From the NCBI RefSeq assembly GCF_009391885.1, contig NZ_VZII01000036.1:1-45964 (forward strand): a stretch of DNA of 45,964 nucleotides, given 5' to 3'. This DNA comes from Pseudomonas sp. MN1F. Lineage in GTDB: Bacteria > Pseudomonadota > Gammaproteobacteria > Pseudomonadales > Pseudomonadaceae. The position numbers were made by a program, and so were the translations under genes. How positions within the stretch are numbered: the first letter of the stretch is position 1; each line of letters begins with the position of its first letter. This document shows, piece after piece, positions 8,822 to 16,926 of this stretch. The notes beneath the pieces are model-generated. The model searched no databases, had not been told where the DNA came from, and worked only from the letters and a program-made list of their open reading frames with translations.

Positions 8822-9970
8822 TTACGCCATCAGGGCGGGTAACTGCCGATTCAGCGCGAGTTTTTCCATCACGGCGCTGCCGGTCAGGGCGTAGCCGAGC
8901 AACTGGCCGTCCGGGGCATGGCAGAGCACTTTCAAGTCGCTGCCCTGCCCTTCGACCTGCCAGCTGCCTTCACGGCCTGCCGGCGGCGGTGACACCACCA
9001 GCGGGCAAGCCGGGGTCTTTACGGTGATCGGCATCGGCCCGTAGCTTACCTGGGTCGGGTTGCCGGCCAAGGTCTGTGCCAGGGCACGGGCGCAGGCCAT
9101 CAATGGCATCACATAGAGCAGGTTGATGCCGTCGACTTCGGCGCAGTCGCCAAGGGCGAAGATGTGGCTGTGCGAAGTGCGCAGTTGGCGGTCCACTACC
9201 ACGCCGCGGTTGGTCTGTAACCCGGCGGCAGCGGCGAGGTCGGTACGCGGGCGCAGGCCGATGGCCGAGACCACCAGGTCGCAGGCGATGACTTGCCCAT
9301 CGGACAGATGCGCCTCAAGCCCCTCACCCGCCTGTTGCAGGCGAGTCAGCACGGGGCCGAGGTGGAAGCGTACGCCCAGCCCTTCCAGGCCGGCCTGCAC
9401 GGCAGCGGCGGCAGCCGGGTGCAACAAGGTCGGCATGACCTGCTCGCAAGGCGCCACCACCTCGACCTCGAAGCCGCCCAGGCGCATGTCGTTGGCAAAC
9501 TCGCAACCGATCAGCCCGGCACCGAGAATCAGCACGCGCTGCTTGCCCGCGGCAGCGGCACGGAAGCGCGCATAGTCTTCAAGGTCGTTGATCGGGAATA
9601 CCCGCTCGGCACCATCGCCTTCGATCGGCACTCGCACGGTCTGCGCCCCCCAGGCCAGTACCAGGTCGCGATACGCGATCGCCTCTTCACCGATCCACAG
9701 GCGCTTGTGGCCCGGGTCGATACCGCTGATGCGCGTGTGGGTGCGGACCTCGGCCTTGAGCTGCTCGGCCATCACGCCAGGTTCGGCCATGCACAGGCCA
9801 TCGGCGTCCTTCTGCTTGGCAAAACCGGTGGAGAGCATGGGCTTGGAGTAGGAACGGCCATCGTCGGCGGTAATCAGCAGCAGCGGCGTGTCGCCATCGA
9901 GCTTGCGAAATTCACGGGCCAGGTTGTAGCCGGCCAGGCCGGTACCAATGATTACCACGGGGGACGTCAT
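8822..9970 (-). CDS. rubB: Rubredoxin reductase (FAD/NAD-dependent)
   Basis: A 382-residue flavoprotein that passes electrons from NADH to rubredoxin. The N-terminal FAD loop is VVIIGTGLAGYNLA (5-18), the NAD loop is LILGAGLIGCEFA (about 145-157), and IFALGDCAEV (about 270-279) is the second FAD motif. The product matches the AlkT/RubB type. It lies 17 bases after the rubredoxin stop codon on the same strand, so the two electron-transfer partners are co-transcribed. In P. aeruginosa the pair supports alkane oxidation and a general redox role; no alkane hydroxylase is visible in this window. Confidence 0.93.
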   Translation of the reverse strand: MTSPVVIIGTGLAGYNLAREFRKLDGDTPLLLITADDGRSYSKPMLSTGFAKQKDADGLCMAEPGVMAEQLKAEVRTHTRISGIDPGHKRLWIGEEAIAYRDLVLAWGAQTVRVPIEGDGAERVFPINDLEDYARFRAAAAGKQRVLILGAGLIGCEFANDMRLGGFEVEVVAPCEQVMPTLLHPAAAAAVQAGLEGLGVRFHLGPVLTRLQQAGEGLEAHLSDGQVIACDLVVSAIGLRPRTDLAAAAGLQTNRGVVVDRQLRTSHSHIFALGDCAEVDGINLLYVMPLMACARALAQTLAGNPTQVSYGPMPITVKTPACPLVVSPPPAGREGSWQVEGQGSDLKVLCHAPDGQLLGYALTGSAVMEKLALNRQLPALMA

Positions 9971-9987
9971 GCGCTGCTTTCCTTCTA

Positions 9988-10155
9988 TCAGCCGATGGAG
10001 ATCATTTCGAAGTCGCTCTTGCCCACGCCGCAGTCAGGGCACAGCCAGTCTGCCGGCACGTCTTCCCAGCGGGTACCGGGCGGGATGCCGTCATCCGGCC
10101 AACCTTCGGCTTCGTCATAGATCAGGCCACAGACAATACACTGCCACTTTTTCAT
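9988..10155 (-). CDS. rubA: Rubredoxin
   Basis: A 55-residue iron protein with the four cysteine ligands of rubredoxin: Cys6 and Cys9 (CIVCG) and Cys39 and Cys42 (CPDCG). The fold-specific aromatic residues (Trp4, Tyr13, Trp37) are present. It is the electron carrier served by the adjacent reductase. ATG 10155 gives the standard length; a longer upstream frame lacks homology. GAGGA lies upstream. Only one rubredoxin gene is present here, whereas I recall two in tandem in P. aeruginosa. Confidence 0.97.
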   Translation of the reverse strand: MKKWQCIVCGLIYDEAEGWPDDGIPPGTRWEDVPADWLCPDCGVGKSDFEMISIG

Positions 10156-10268
10156 CAGGTCATTTTCCTCGGTGTCGCTCAGGCGTTGTTGTAGCCCGGC
10201 ATTATGCAAGCAGTCGGGGCAATCATGCTAAGCTCGCCGCCTCTCTGGCTGTCATCAAGCATACCGAC

Positions 10269-10826
10269 GTGTCGTACGAATCCCCGCAAGCAGCCGCTGT
10301 CGCGTGGCTGCCGTATTCACAGCTGGCCACTGAAATCGACCAGCCAACCCTGGACTGGCTGTTTGACGAAGGCTCCCTGACTCGCCGCCTCACCCAGCTG
10401 TCCCTGGACCACTTCAGTGTCACTCCCCTGTTCGAAGGCTGGCAACCGCTGCGCGATGACGAATGCCTGGCCCTGAACATCGCCCCAGGTGCCGAAGGCT
10501 GGGTGCGCGAGGTGTTCTTGCGCGGGCATGGCGAACCTTGGGTGTTCGCCCGCAGCGTGGCCAGCCGCAGCGCCCTGGAACGGGGCGGCCTGGACCTTGA
10601 AACCCTGGGCAGCCGCTCACTGGGCGAATTGCTGTTCTGCGACCAGGCATTCATCCGCCACCCGATCGAGGTGTGCCGTTATCCACAAGGCTGGTTACCA
10701 GCCGATGCCGCGCAAGACGGCCTGTGGGGGCGCCGCTCACGCTTCGCCCGTGGCGGCCTCGACCTGCTGGTAGCCGAGGTTTTCCTGCCTACACTGTGGC
10801 AAGCGGCCAAGGAGGAGAAGCGCTGA
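10269..10826 (+). CDS. ubiC: Chorismate pyruvate-lyase UbiC
   Basis: UbiC converts chorismate to 4-hydroxybenzoate plus pyruvate, the first committed step of ubiquinone synthesis. The 185-residue product begins at a GTG (reading VSYESPQ). In this numbering Arg80 (GWVREVFL) and Glu170 (VAEVFLP) correspond to the active-site Arg and Glu of E. coli UbiC. The longer frame to the left lies in the divergent rubredoxin region and is not homologous. The stop codon shares one base with the ubiA start (TGATG), so the two are coupled. Confidence 0.95.
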   Translation: MSYESPQAAAVAWLPYSQLATEIDQPTLDWLFDEGSLTRRLTQLSLDHFSVTPLFEGWQPLRDDECLALNIAPGAEGWVREVFLRGHGEPWVFARSVASRSALERGGLDLETLGSRSLGELLFCDQAFIRHPIEVCRYPQGWLPADAAQDGLWGRRSRFARGGLDLLVAEVFLPTLWQAAKEEKR

Positions 10827-11716
10827 TGTACCTGCAACTGCTCAAGTCGCTCAACCGTCTGCACCCACGGGCCTGGGACTTCGTCCAGCTCAGCCGCATG
10901 GACCGGCCGATCGGTATCTATCTGTTGCTCTGGCCGACCCTGTCAGCGGTATGGATCGCCGGGCACGGCTCGCCAACTCTGGCCAACGTGCTGATCTTCG
11001 GCCTGGGGGTGGTGCTGATGCGCGCCGCTGGCTGCTGCATCAACGACTTCGCCGACCGCAAGGTCGATGGCCACGTCAAGCGCACCGCCGACCGCCCGCT
11101 GGCCAGTGGCCGGGTCAAATCGCGCGAGGCGCTGGCGTTGTTCGCCATCCTGGTCGGGGTCAGCTTCCTGCTGGTGCTGTGCACCAACAGCCGGACCGTG
11201 TTGCTGTCGTTCGGCGCGGTGGCGCTGGCGTCCTGCTACCCGTTCATGAAGCGCTACACCTATTACCCGCAGGTGGTGCTGGGTGCAGCGTATTCCTGGG
11301 GTATCCCCATGGCCTTCACCGCTGCCGGTGGCGAGTTGCCGGCCAGTGCCTGGTTGCTGTACATCGCCAACCTGCTGTGGACGGTGGGTTACGACACCTA
11401 CTACGCCATGGTCGACCGCGATGACGACCTGAAGATCGGGGTGAAATCGACCGCGATCCTGTTCGGCGATGCGGACCGGGCGATCATCCTGACCTTGCAG
11501 TTGCTGTCGCTCGGCTGCTTGCTGCTGGCGGGCAGCCGTTTCGAGTTGGGTGGCTGGTTCCACTTGGGTTTGCTGGGGGCGGCGGCGTGCTTTGCCTGGG
11601 AATACTGGTCGACGCGCAAGCTGGACCGCGAGTCGTGCTTCAAGGCGTTCCTGCACAATCACTGGGCGGGGTTACTGGTGTTCATCGGGGTGGTGCTGGA
11701 TTACGCAATGCGCTGA
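10826..11716 (+). CDS. ubiA: 4-hydroxybenzoate polyprenyltransferase UbiA
   Basis: An inner-membrane prenyltransferase of 296 residues that attaches the polyprenyl tail to 4-hydroxybenzoate. It has about eight to nine hydrophobic segments. The two Asp-rich Mg-diphosphate motifs are present: INDFADRKVD (72-81) and DTYYAMVDRDDD (about 190-201). The start is set by GGAGGAG a few bases upstream and by overlap with ubiC. It completes the two-gene ubiCA operon, which ends at a REP palindrome pair. Confidence 0.96.
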   Translation: MYLQLLKSLNRLHPRAWDFVQLSRMDRPIGIYLLLWPTLSAVWIAGHGSPTLANVLIFGLGVVLMRAAGCCINDFADRKVDGHVKRTADRPLASGRVKSREALALFAILVGVSFLLVLCTNSRTVLLSFGAVALASCYPFMKRYTYYPQVVLGAAYSWGIPMAFTAAGGELPASAWLLYIANLLWTVGYDTYYAMVDRDDDLKIGVKSTAILFGDADRAIILTLQLLSLGCLLLAGSRFELGGWFHLGLLGAAACFAWEYWSTRKLDRESCFKAFLHNHWAGLLVFIGVVLDYAMR

Positions 11717-11729
11717 GGTTCAGCGTCAC

Positions 11730-11801
11730 TGTGGGAGCGGGTTTACCCGCGAATGCGATGGTGGCTCCACCGCAGCATTCGCGGGTGAACCCGCTCCCAC
11801 A
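11730..11801. repeat. REP element pair (inverted)
   Basis: Two copies of the P. putida-type REP unit face each other: TGTGGGAGCGGGTTTACCCG begins at 11730 and its complementary form ends at 11801, with a short centre at about 11760. Such pairs fold into long hairpins between genes and can stop transcription or protect 3' ends. Here it separates ubiA from the convergent secreted-protein gene. Confidence 0.9.
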
Positions 11802-11818
11802 GGGGCAAGTGTCAGGCT

Positions 11819-12187
11819 TTACGGCTTGGCGACGTGCCAGACGTCCTTCATGCCGTCACCGGTCATGTCTCCGGCTTTCTTGTCCTTGACGAAGGTGTAC
11901 AGCGGCTTGCCGTCATAGGCCCACTGCATCTTGCCGTCGTCACGCTTGATCTGCGTCCACTTTCCTTCGGCTTTTTCACCTTTTTCGACCATCAATGGCG
12001 GCCAGTTCGTTGCACATTCACCATTGCACATCGACTTGCCACCGGCGTCCTTGTCAAAGGTGTACAAGGTCATGCCTTTGTGGTCGACCCACATGCCGTC
12101 TTTTTCCATGGCATGGTGGGCAGACGCCACCCCCGGCAGCGCCAGTGCAGCGAAAAGGGCCATCCAGCTCAGCGTATGTCGTGTCAT
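11819..12187 (-). CDS. Secreted YxxxxD-repeat protein (COG4315-like)
   Basis: A 122-residue exported protein with a signal peptide (residues 1-23, ALPGVASA before the likely cut). It contains two copies of the Yx(F/W/Y)xxD motif that defines a predicted lipoprotein/secreted family: LYTFDKDAGGKSMCNGECATNW and LYTFVKDKKAGDMTGDG. CNGECATNWPP between them is the conserved pair of Cys. No lipobox Cys is seen after the signal, so it is probably periplasmic, not lipidated. Function unknown. It is divergent from phoB and shares its upstream region, which holds a Pho box. Confidence 0.75.
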   Translation of the reverse strand: MTRHTLSWMALFAALALPGVASAHHAMEKDGMWVDHKGMTLYTFDKDAGGKSMCNGECATNWPPLMVEKGEKAEGKWTQIKRDDGKMQWAYDGKPLYTFVKDKKAGDMTGDGMKDVWHVAKP

Positions 12188-12290
12188 TGGAATCACCATG
12201 AATTCGGGGGTGGATTGCATGCTGTTTACCGCCGCAGCGGCCCTGTGAAGCCTAGCCCAGTCATGGAATGTCGCCAGAACGGCCAACACC

Positions 12291-12324
12291 CTGTCACACA
12301 GCTGCAATAATTCCGTTATCTAAT
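12291..12324 (+). promoter_or_regulatory. Pho box and promoter of phoBR
   Basis: CTGTCAC (12291-12297), four bases, CTGCAAT (12302-12308) is a PhoB binding box of two 7-bp repeats at 11-bp period. A -10 hexamer TCTAAT (12319-12324) begins ten bases after the box, the spacing of PhoB-activated promoters where the box replaces the -35. phoB starts at 12362, so phoBR is positively autoregulated. Confidence 0.8.
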
Positions 12325-12361
12325 GCGGGCCAAGACACGATTCCTGGGAGAGGTTTTGAGC

Positions 12362-13051
12362 ATGGTTGGCAGAAACATTCTGATCGTCGACGACGAAGCA
12401 CCGATTCGCGAGATGATCGCCGTTGCCTTGGAAATGGCCGGCTATGACTGCCTGGAAGCCGAGAACTCCCAGCAAGCCCACGCGATCATCGTCGACCGCA
12501 AACCGGACCTGATCCTGCTCGACTGGATGCTGCCCGGCACTTCCGGCATCGAGCTGGCACGCCGCCTCAAGCGCGACGAGCTGACCGGCGACATCCCGAT
12601 CATCATGCTCACCGCAAAAGGCGAAGAGGACAACAAGATCCAGGGCCTGGAAGTCGGCGCCGACGACTACATCACCAAGCCGTTCTCGCCCCGCGAACTG
12701 GTAGCCAGGCTGAAGGCCGTGCTGCGCCGCACCGGCCCGAGCGACAGTGAAGCGCCGATCGAAGTCGGCGGCCTGCTGCTCGACCCGATCAGCCACCGCG
12801 TGACCATCGACGGCAAGCCGGCCGAGATGGGCCCTACCGAATACCGCCTGCTGCAGTTCTTCATGACTCACCAGGAACGCGCCTACACCCGTGGCCAGCT
12901 GCTCGACCAGGTGTGGGGCGGCAACGTGTATGTCGAGGAGCGCACCGTTGATGTGCACATCCGTCGCCTGCGCAAGGCACTGGGTGAAGCCTACGAAAAT
13001 CTGGTACAAACCGTCCGGGGCACTGGCTACCGCTTCTCGACCAAGAGCTGA
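12362..13051 (+). CDS. phoB: Phosphate response regulator PhoB
   Basis: A 229-residue OmpR/PhoB-type regulator. The receiver domain (1-120) has the acidic pocket Asp10/Asp11, phospho-acceptor Asp54 (LLDWMLP), Thr84 and Lys106 (ITKPFSP). The winged-helix DNA-binding domain (about 130-229) ends with ERTVDVHIRRLRKAL and RGTGYRFS. ATG 12362 has GGGAGAGG upstream. It precedes phoR and has a Pho box in its promoter. Under phosphate limitation PhoR phosphorylates it and it acts on the Pho boxes found near pstC and pstS in this window. Confidence 0.98.
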   Translation: MVGRNILIVDDEAPIREMIAVALEMAGYDCLEAENSQQAHAIIVDRKPDLILLDWMLPGTSGIELARRLKRDELTGDIPIIMLTAKGEEDNKIQGLEVGADDYITKPFSPRELVARLKAVLRRTGPSDSEAPIEVGGLLLDPISHRVTIDGKPAEMGPTEYRLLQFFMTHQERAYTRGQLLDQVWGGNVYVEERTVDVHIRRLRKALGEAYENLVQTVRGTGYRFSTKS

Positions 13052-13099
13052 TCGAGCCGCCAAGCGCCAAGCTGCAAGTCGTTGTACAAGGACCGTCAA

Positions 13100-14407
13100 T
13101 TGAACCAGAACTGGCACGCGACCCTGATTCGCCACCTGTTGCTGCTGATCACTGTCTGCCTGATCGGCGGCCTGGTCAGTGGCTATTACGGCTGGAGCCT
13201 GGCCACCGGCCTGGCGCTCTATCTGGGCTGGACGCTCAAGCAGCTATTGCGCCTGCACGACTGGCTGCGCAACCACCAACCCGACGAAGCACCGCCCGAT
13301 GGCTACGGCCTGTGGGGTGAAGTGTTCGACAGCATCTACCACCTGCAACGCCGCGACCAGCGCGTGCGCGGGCGCCTGCAGGCGGTGATCGACCGGGTGC
13401 AGGAGTCCACTGCGGCACTGCGGGATGCGGTGATCATGCTCGACAGCGACGGCAACCTGGAGTGGTGGAACCGAGCCGCAGAGACGCTGCTGGGCTTCAA
13501 GACCCCGCAGGACGGCGGGCAGCCGGTGACCAACCTGGTGCGCCACCCACGCTTCAAGGAATACTTCGAGGCGGAGAACTACGCCGAACCGCTGGAGATC
13601 CCCTCACCGATCAACGACCGCCTGCGCGTGCAGCTGCACATCACCCGCTACGGCAACAACGAGCACCTGATGCTGGTGCGCGATGTGACCCGCATTCACC
13701 AGCTTGAGCAGATGCGCAAGGATTTCGTCGCCAACGTCTCCCACGAACTGCGCACACCGCTGACGGTGATTACCGGCTACCTGGAAACCCTGCTGGACAA
13801 CGTCGATGACGTGAACCCGCGCTGGGCCCGGGCGCTGCAGCAGATGACCCAGCAAGGCTCGCGCATGCAGACTCTGCTCAACGACCTGTTGCTGCTGGCC
13901 AAGCTGGAAGCCACCGACTACCCGTCGGACAACCAGCCGGTGGCGGTCGATGCCCTGCTCACCGCGATCAAGCAGGACGCCCAGGCACTGTCCGGGCCGC
14001 GTAACCAGAAAATCACCCTGGAAGCCGTGCCGGGCCTGCGCCTGAAGGGCAGCGAGTCAGAACTGCGCAGCGCCTTCTCCAACCTGGTGTTCAACGCCGT
14101 GAAGTACACCCAGGATGAAGGCACCATTCGCATCCGCTGGTGGGGCGACGAACACGGTGCGCACCTGTCGGTGCAGGATTCCGGGGTCGGTATCGACGCC
14201 AAGCACCTGCCGCGGCTTACCGAACGCTTCTACCGGGTCGACTCCAGCCGTGCGTCGAATACCGGCGGTACCGGCCTGGGGCTGGCGATCGTCAAGCATG
14301 TGCTGATGCGCCACCGCGGCAAGCTGGAAATCAGCAGCGTGCCGGGGCATGGCAGTACCTTCACCTGTCACTTCGGGCCCGCACAATTGGCCAACGGCAA
14401 GGCCTGA
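13100..14407 (+). CDS. phoR: Phosphate sensor histidine kinase PhoR
   Basis: A 435-residue membrane kinase with two closely spaced N-terminal membrane helices (about 12-50), a cytoplasmic region with a PAS domain (about 100-195; DAVIMLDSDGNLEWWNRAAE), the phospho-acceptor His215 (FVANVSHELRTPLTV) and an ATPase domain with NAVKYT, DSGVGI and GTGLGLAIVKH. There is almost no periplasmic loop, as in other PhoR proteins that sense phosphate through the Pst/PhoU complex. Start TTG 13100 is chosen because AAGGA lies upstream and the protein then begins MNQNWHATL; another TTG 18 bases earlier is less likely. Gap to phoB is 48 bases. Confidence 0.95.
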   Translation: MNQNWHATLIRHLLLLITVCLIGGLVSGYYGWSLATGLALYLGWTLKQLLRLHDWLRNHQPDEAPPDGYGLWGEVFDSIYHLQRRDQRVRGRLQAVIDRVQESTAALRDAVIMLDSDGNLEWWNRAAETLLGFKTPQDGGQPVTNLVRHPRFKEYFEAENYAEPLEIPSPINDRLRVQLHITRYGNNEHLMLVRDVTRIHQLEQMRKDFVANVSHELRTPLTVITGYLETLLDNVDDVNPRWARALQQMTQQGSRMQTLLNDLLLLAKLEATDYPSDNQPVAVDALLTAIKQDAQALSGPRNQKITLEAVPGLRLKGSESELRSAFSNLVFNAVKYTQDEGTIRIRWWGDEHGAHLSVQDSGVGIDAKHLPRLTERFYRVDSSRASNTGGTGLGLAIVKHVLMRHRGKLEISSVPGHGSTFTCHFGPAQLANGKA

Positions 14408-14470
14408 CGGACCAGGGGCCGCTTTGCAGCCCTTTGCTTTTGCTGCCCCAGCCGCTACATTGGACCCCCT

Positions 14471-14497
14471 GTGCCAGCAAGAGCTGGCACTTTTTTT
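14471..14497 (+). terminator. Rho-independent terminator after phoBR
   Basis: Stem GTGCCAGC / GCTGGCAC with an AAGA loop (14471-14490) is followed by seven T residues (14491-14497). It is a textbook terminator downstream of phoR and isolates the next gene from phoBR transcription. Confidence 0.9.
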
Positions 14498-14535
14498 CTC
14501 TCTATCTCAAAGACGGACCCCGTAAAAACTCCATC

Positions 14536-15876
14536 ATGGACCCTTCCCCTGGTATCAGCCTCGCCTCGTTATTCGCCGATTTCGGCATGATCATCTTTGC
14601 CTTCCTGCTGGTGCTGCTCAACGGTTTCTTCGTTGCCGCCGAGTTCGCCATGGTCAAGCTGCGCGCCACCCGCGTCGAGTCCATCGCCGAACTGCATGGC
14701 TGGCGCGGCAGCATCCTGCGCAAGGTACACAACCAGCTCGACGCCTACCTGTCCGCTTGCCAGTTGGGCATCACCCTTGCCTCGCTGGGCCTGGGCTGGG
14801 TCGGTGAGCCGGCATTCGCCCACCTGCTCGAACCGCTGCTGGCCTACCTGGGCGTGGACAGCGCCGAACTGGTCAAGGGGGTGTCGTTCTTCGTCGCCTT
14901 CTTCGTCATTTCGTACCTGCACATCGTGGTCGGCGAACTGGCGCCCAAGTCGTGGGCAATCCGCAAGCCCGAGCTGCTGTCGCTGTGGACTGCCGTGCCG
15001 CTGTACCTGTTCTACTGGACCATGTACCCGGCCATCTACCTGCTCAACGCCAGCGCCAACACCATCTTGCGCATCGCCGGCCAGGGTGAGCCCGGCCCAC
15101 ACCACGAACACCACTACAGCCGCGAAGAACTCAAGCTGATCCTGCACTCCAGCCGTGGCCAGGACCCGAGCGACCAAGGCATGCGCGTACTCGCCTCGGC
15201 CGTCGAAATGGGCGAGCTGGAAGTGGTGGACTGGGCCAATTCGCGTGAGGACATGGTCAGCATCGACGCCCATGCCCCGCTCAAGGAAATCCTCGCCCTG
15301 GTACGCCGGCACAAGTTCAGCCGCTACCCGGTGTACGACGCCGAGCGCGAGGAATTCACCGGCCTGCTGCACATCAAGGACTTGCTGCTGGAGCTGGCCG
15401 AACTCGAACACCTGCCCGAAACCATCGACCTGGACGACCTGGCCCGCCCGCTGGAGCGCGTATCGCGGCACATGCCGCTGTCGCAGCTGCTGGAGCAGTT
15501 CCGCAAAGGCGGCGCGCACTTCGTGCTGGTGGAGGAAGCCGACGGCAAGGTGATCGGCTACCTGACCATGGAAGACGTGCTGGAAGTGCTGGTGGGTGAC
15601 ATTCAGGACGAGCACCGCAAGACCGAACGCGGCATCCTCGCCTACCAGCCGGGCAAGCTGCTGGTGCGCGGCGATACGCCGCTGTTCAAGGTTGAGCGCC
15701 TGCTCGGTGTCGACCTCGACCACATCGAGGCAGAAACCCTCGCCGGCCTGGTCTACGAAACCCTCAAGCGTGTGCCTGAGGAAGAGGAAGTGCTGGAAGT
15801 CGAAGGCCTGCGCATCATCATCAAGAAGATGAAAGGGCCGAAGATCGTACTGGCCAAGGTGCTCAAGCTCGACTGA
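14536..15876 (+). CDS. CNNM/CorC-type membrane protein with CBS pair (hemolysin-like family)
   Basis: A 446-residue inner-membrane protein. The N-terminal DUF21/CNNM domain (about 15-190) has about four hydrophobic segments, starting FLLVLLNGFFVAAEFAMVKL. A CBS-domain pair follows (about 215-335; MVSIDAHAPLKEIL, then LLEQFRKGGAHFVLVEEADG), and a CorC/HlyC-like C-terminal domain (about 355-440). Members of this family are linked to Mg2+/Co2+ efflux or tolerance; the old name hemolysin is not supported by function. It comes after the phoBR terminator and has its own transcription start by implication. It is convergent with the M23 gene, only two bases apart. Confidence 0.85.
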   Translation: MDPSPGISLASLFADFGMIIFAFLLVLLNGFFVAAEFAMVKLRATRVESIAELHGWRGSILRKVHNQLDAYLSACQLGITLASLGLGWVGEPAFAHLLEPLLAYLGVDSAELVKGVSFFVAFFVISYLHIVVGELAPKSWAIRKPELLSLWTAVPLYLFYWTMYPAIYLLNASANTILRIAGQGEPGPHHEHHYSREELKLILHSSRGQDPSDQGMRVLASAVEMGELEVVDWANSREDMVSIDAHAPLKEILALVRRHKFSRYPVYDAEREEFTGLLHIKDLLLELAELEHLPETIDLDDLARPLERVSRHMPLSQLLEQFRKGGAHFVLVEEADGKVIGYLTMEDVLEVLVGDIQDEHRKTERGILAYQPGKLLVRGDTPLFKVERLLGVDLDHIEAETLAGLVYETLKRVPEEEEVLEVEGLRIIIKKMKGPKIVLAKVLKLD

Positions 15877-15878
15877 CC

Positions 15879-16781
15879 CTACGGGTTGCCGGCAGTGAAG
15901 TCCGGCAACCCGCCAAGCGGACGGTCGAACTGGAACGGTATCGATTCCAGCGCCAGCCCCACATTGCGCTGCACCACGAAATGCAGATGGGGCCCGGTGC
16001 TGTTACCGGTATTGCCCGACTTCGCCAGGGCCTGCCCCACCACCACCTGTTGCCCTTCGCGCACCAGCACCGTACCGCGCATCAGGTGCAGGTACACGCC
16101 CATGGTGCCGTCGGGGTGCAGTATCCGCACGAAATTGCCCCCCGGGTTGCCACCTCGACCACTCTGGTCATTCTCGACCTTCACCACCATGCCGCCCCGC
16201 GCTGCAATGATCGGCGTACCCTCCGGCATGGCGATGTCCATCGCATAGCGGCTCCTGGGTCCGAAATGGCTGAAGCGCCCATTGGGCCCCTGGGTCAGGC
16301 GAAATGGCCCGCCCTTCCAGGGAAACGGATAGCGGTAGGCCAAAGAGCGCTGGCCAGGGTCACCCATGGCGTACTGGAAATGGGTGGCGTACTGCAACTT
16401 GCCACCTGGGGCGGCCAGCACCGAACTCAGCACCTTGCTCGAACGCGGCCCCACCACGGCGCGTATGTTGCGCGGCTGGTTGCCGCCGAAGGCATTGGTC
16501 AGCTTGTCGACGCGCAGCTCGACCTGCATCGGCACGTACAGATCGTTGCGCACCATGAAGCGCACACCGCCCGGGAAGGTTTCGGCCTGCAGGCGCACCT
16601 TGCCATCGATGTGATCGAGGATCGGCTCGCTCAGCTCGAAGGTTTTTGCCCCCGGGCTGTAGCGATCGGAGTACGAGACCACGCCGGTGTTGTCGACGGT
16701 CTTGTAGATCGTCATGCCCATGCTCGACGCCGAGGCCGAAAGCAAGGCACAGAAAAGCAGCAAGCGGGCGACGGCTGGCAT
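15879..16781 (-). CDS. Secreted M23-type peptidase with DUF4124-like N-terminus
   Basis: A 300-residue exported protein (signal peptide about 1-22). Residues about 24-45 (TIYKTVDNTGVVSYSDR) look like the DUF4124 segment. Residues about 160-290 match the M23/LytM cell-wall endopeptidase fold: MDIAMPEGTPIIAARGG, MGVYLHL and TGPHLHFVVQ, the last giving the HxH zinc ligands. In classical M23 enzymes a His lies four residues before the Asp of MDI; here that position is Arg, and a His sits earlier in FSHFG, so the first ligand may be shifted. Likely a peptidoglycan hydrolase or an activator of one. It starts 145 bases beyond the response-regulator stop. Confidence 0.85.
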   Translation of the reverse strand: MPAVARLLLFCALLSASASSMGMTIYKTVDNTGVVSYSDRYSPGAKTFELSEPILDHIDGKVRLQAETFPGGVRFMVRNDLYVPMQVELRVDKLTNAFGGNQPRNIRAVVGPRSSKVLSSVLAAPGGKLQYATHFQYAMGDPGQRSLAYRYPFPWKGGPFRLTQGPNGRFSHFGPRSRYAMDIAMPEGTPIIAARGGMVVKVENDQSGRGGNPGGNFVRILHPDGTMGVYLHLMRGTVLVREGQQVVVGQALAKSGNTGNSTGPHLHFVVQRNVGLALESIPFQFDRPLGGLPDFTAGNP

Positions 16782-16926
16782 GATGGTGGCTTTTTGACAG
16801 GTATGGTCTGTCGAAGACTAGCAGCGGGATCTGTAGGCGGTATTACAGCTGGTCGGAAGAACCTGGCAGATTGGCGCGGACCTTGTGAGCAAGCCCGAGC
16901 CCACAAGGTGCTGTGTATCGCCCAGA

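Noticed and set aside
11730..11801. Insertion sequence or CRISPR-like repeat
   Set aside because: The palindromes are short REP units without transposase or regular spacers, and recur at 25000, 28140 and 41024 in the same family.
12188..12307. N-terminal extension of the YxxxxD-repeat protein upstream of its signal peptide
   Set aside because: The in-frame upstream stretch would bury the signal peptide inside the protein and runs through the phoB Pho box; the ATG at 12187 is far better placed.
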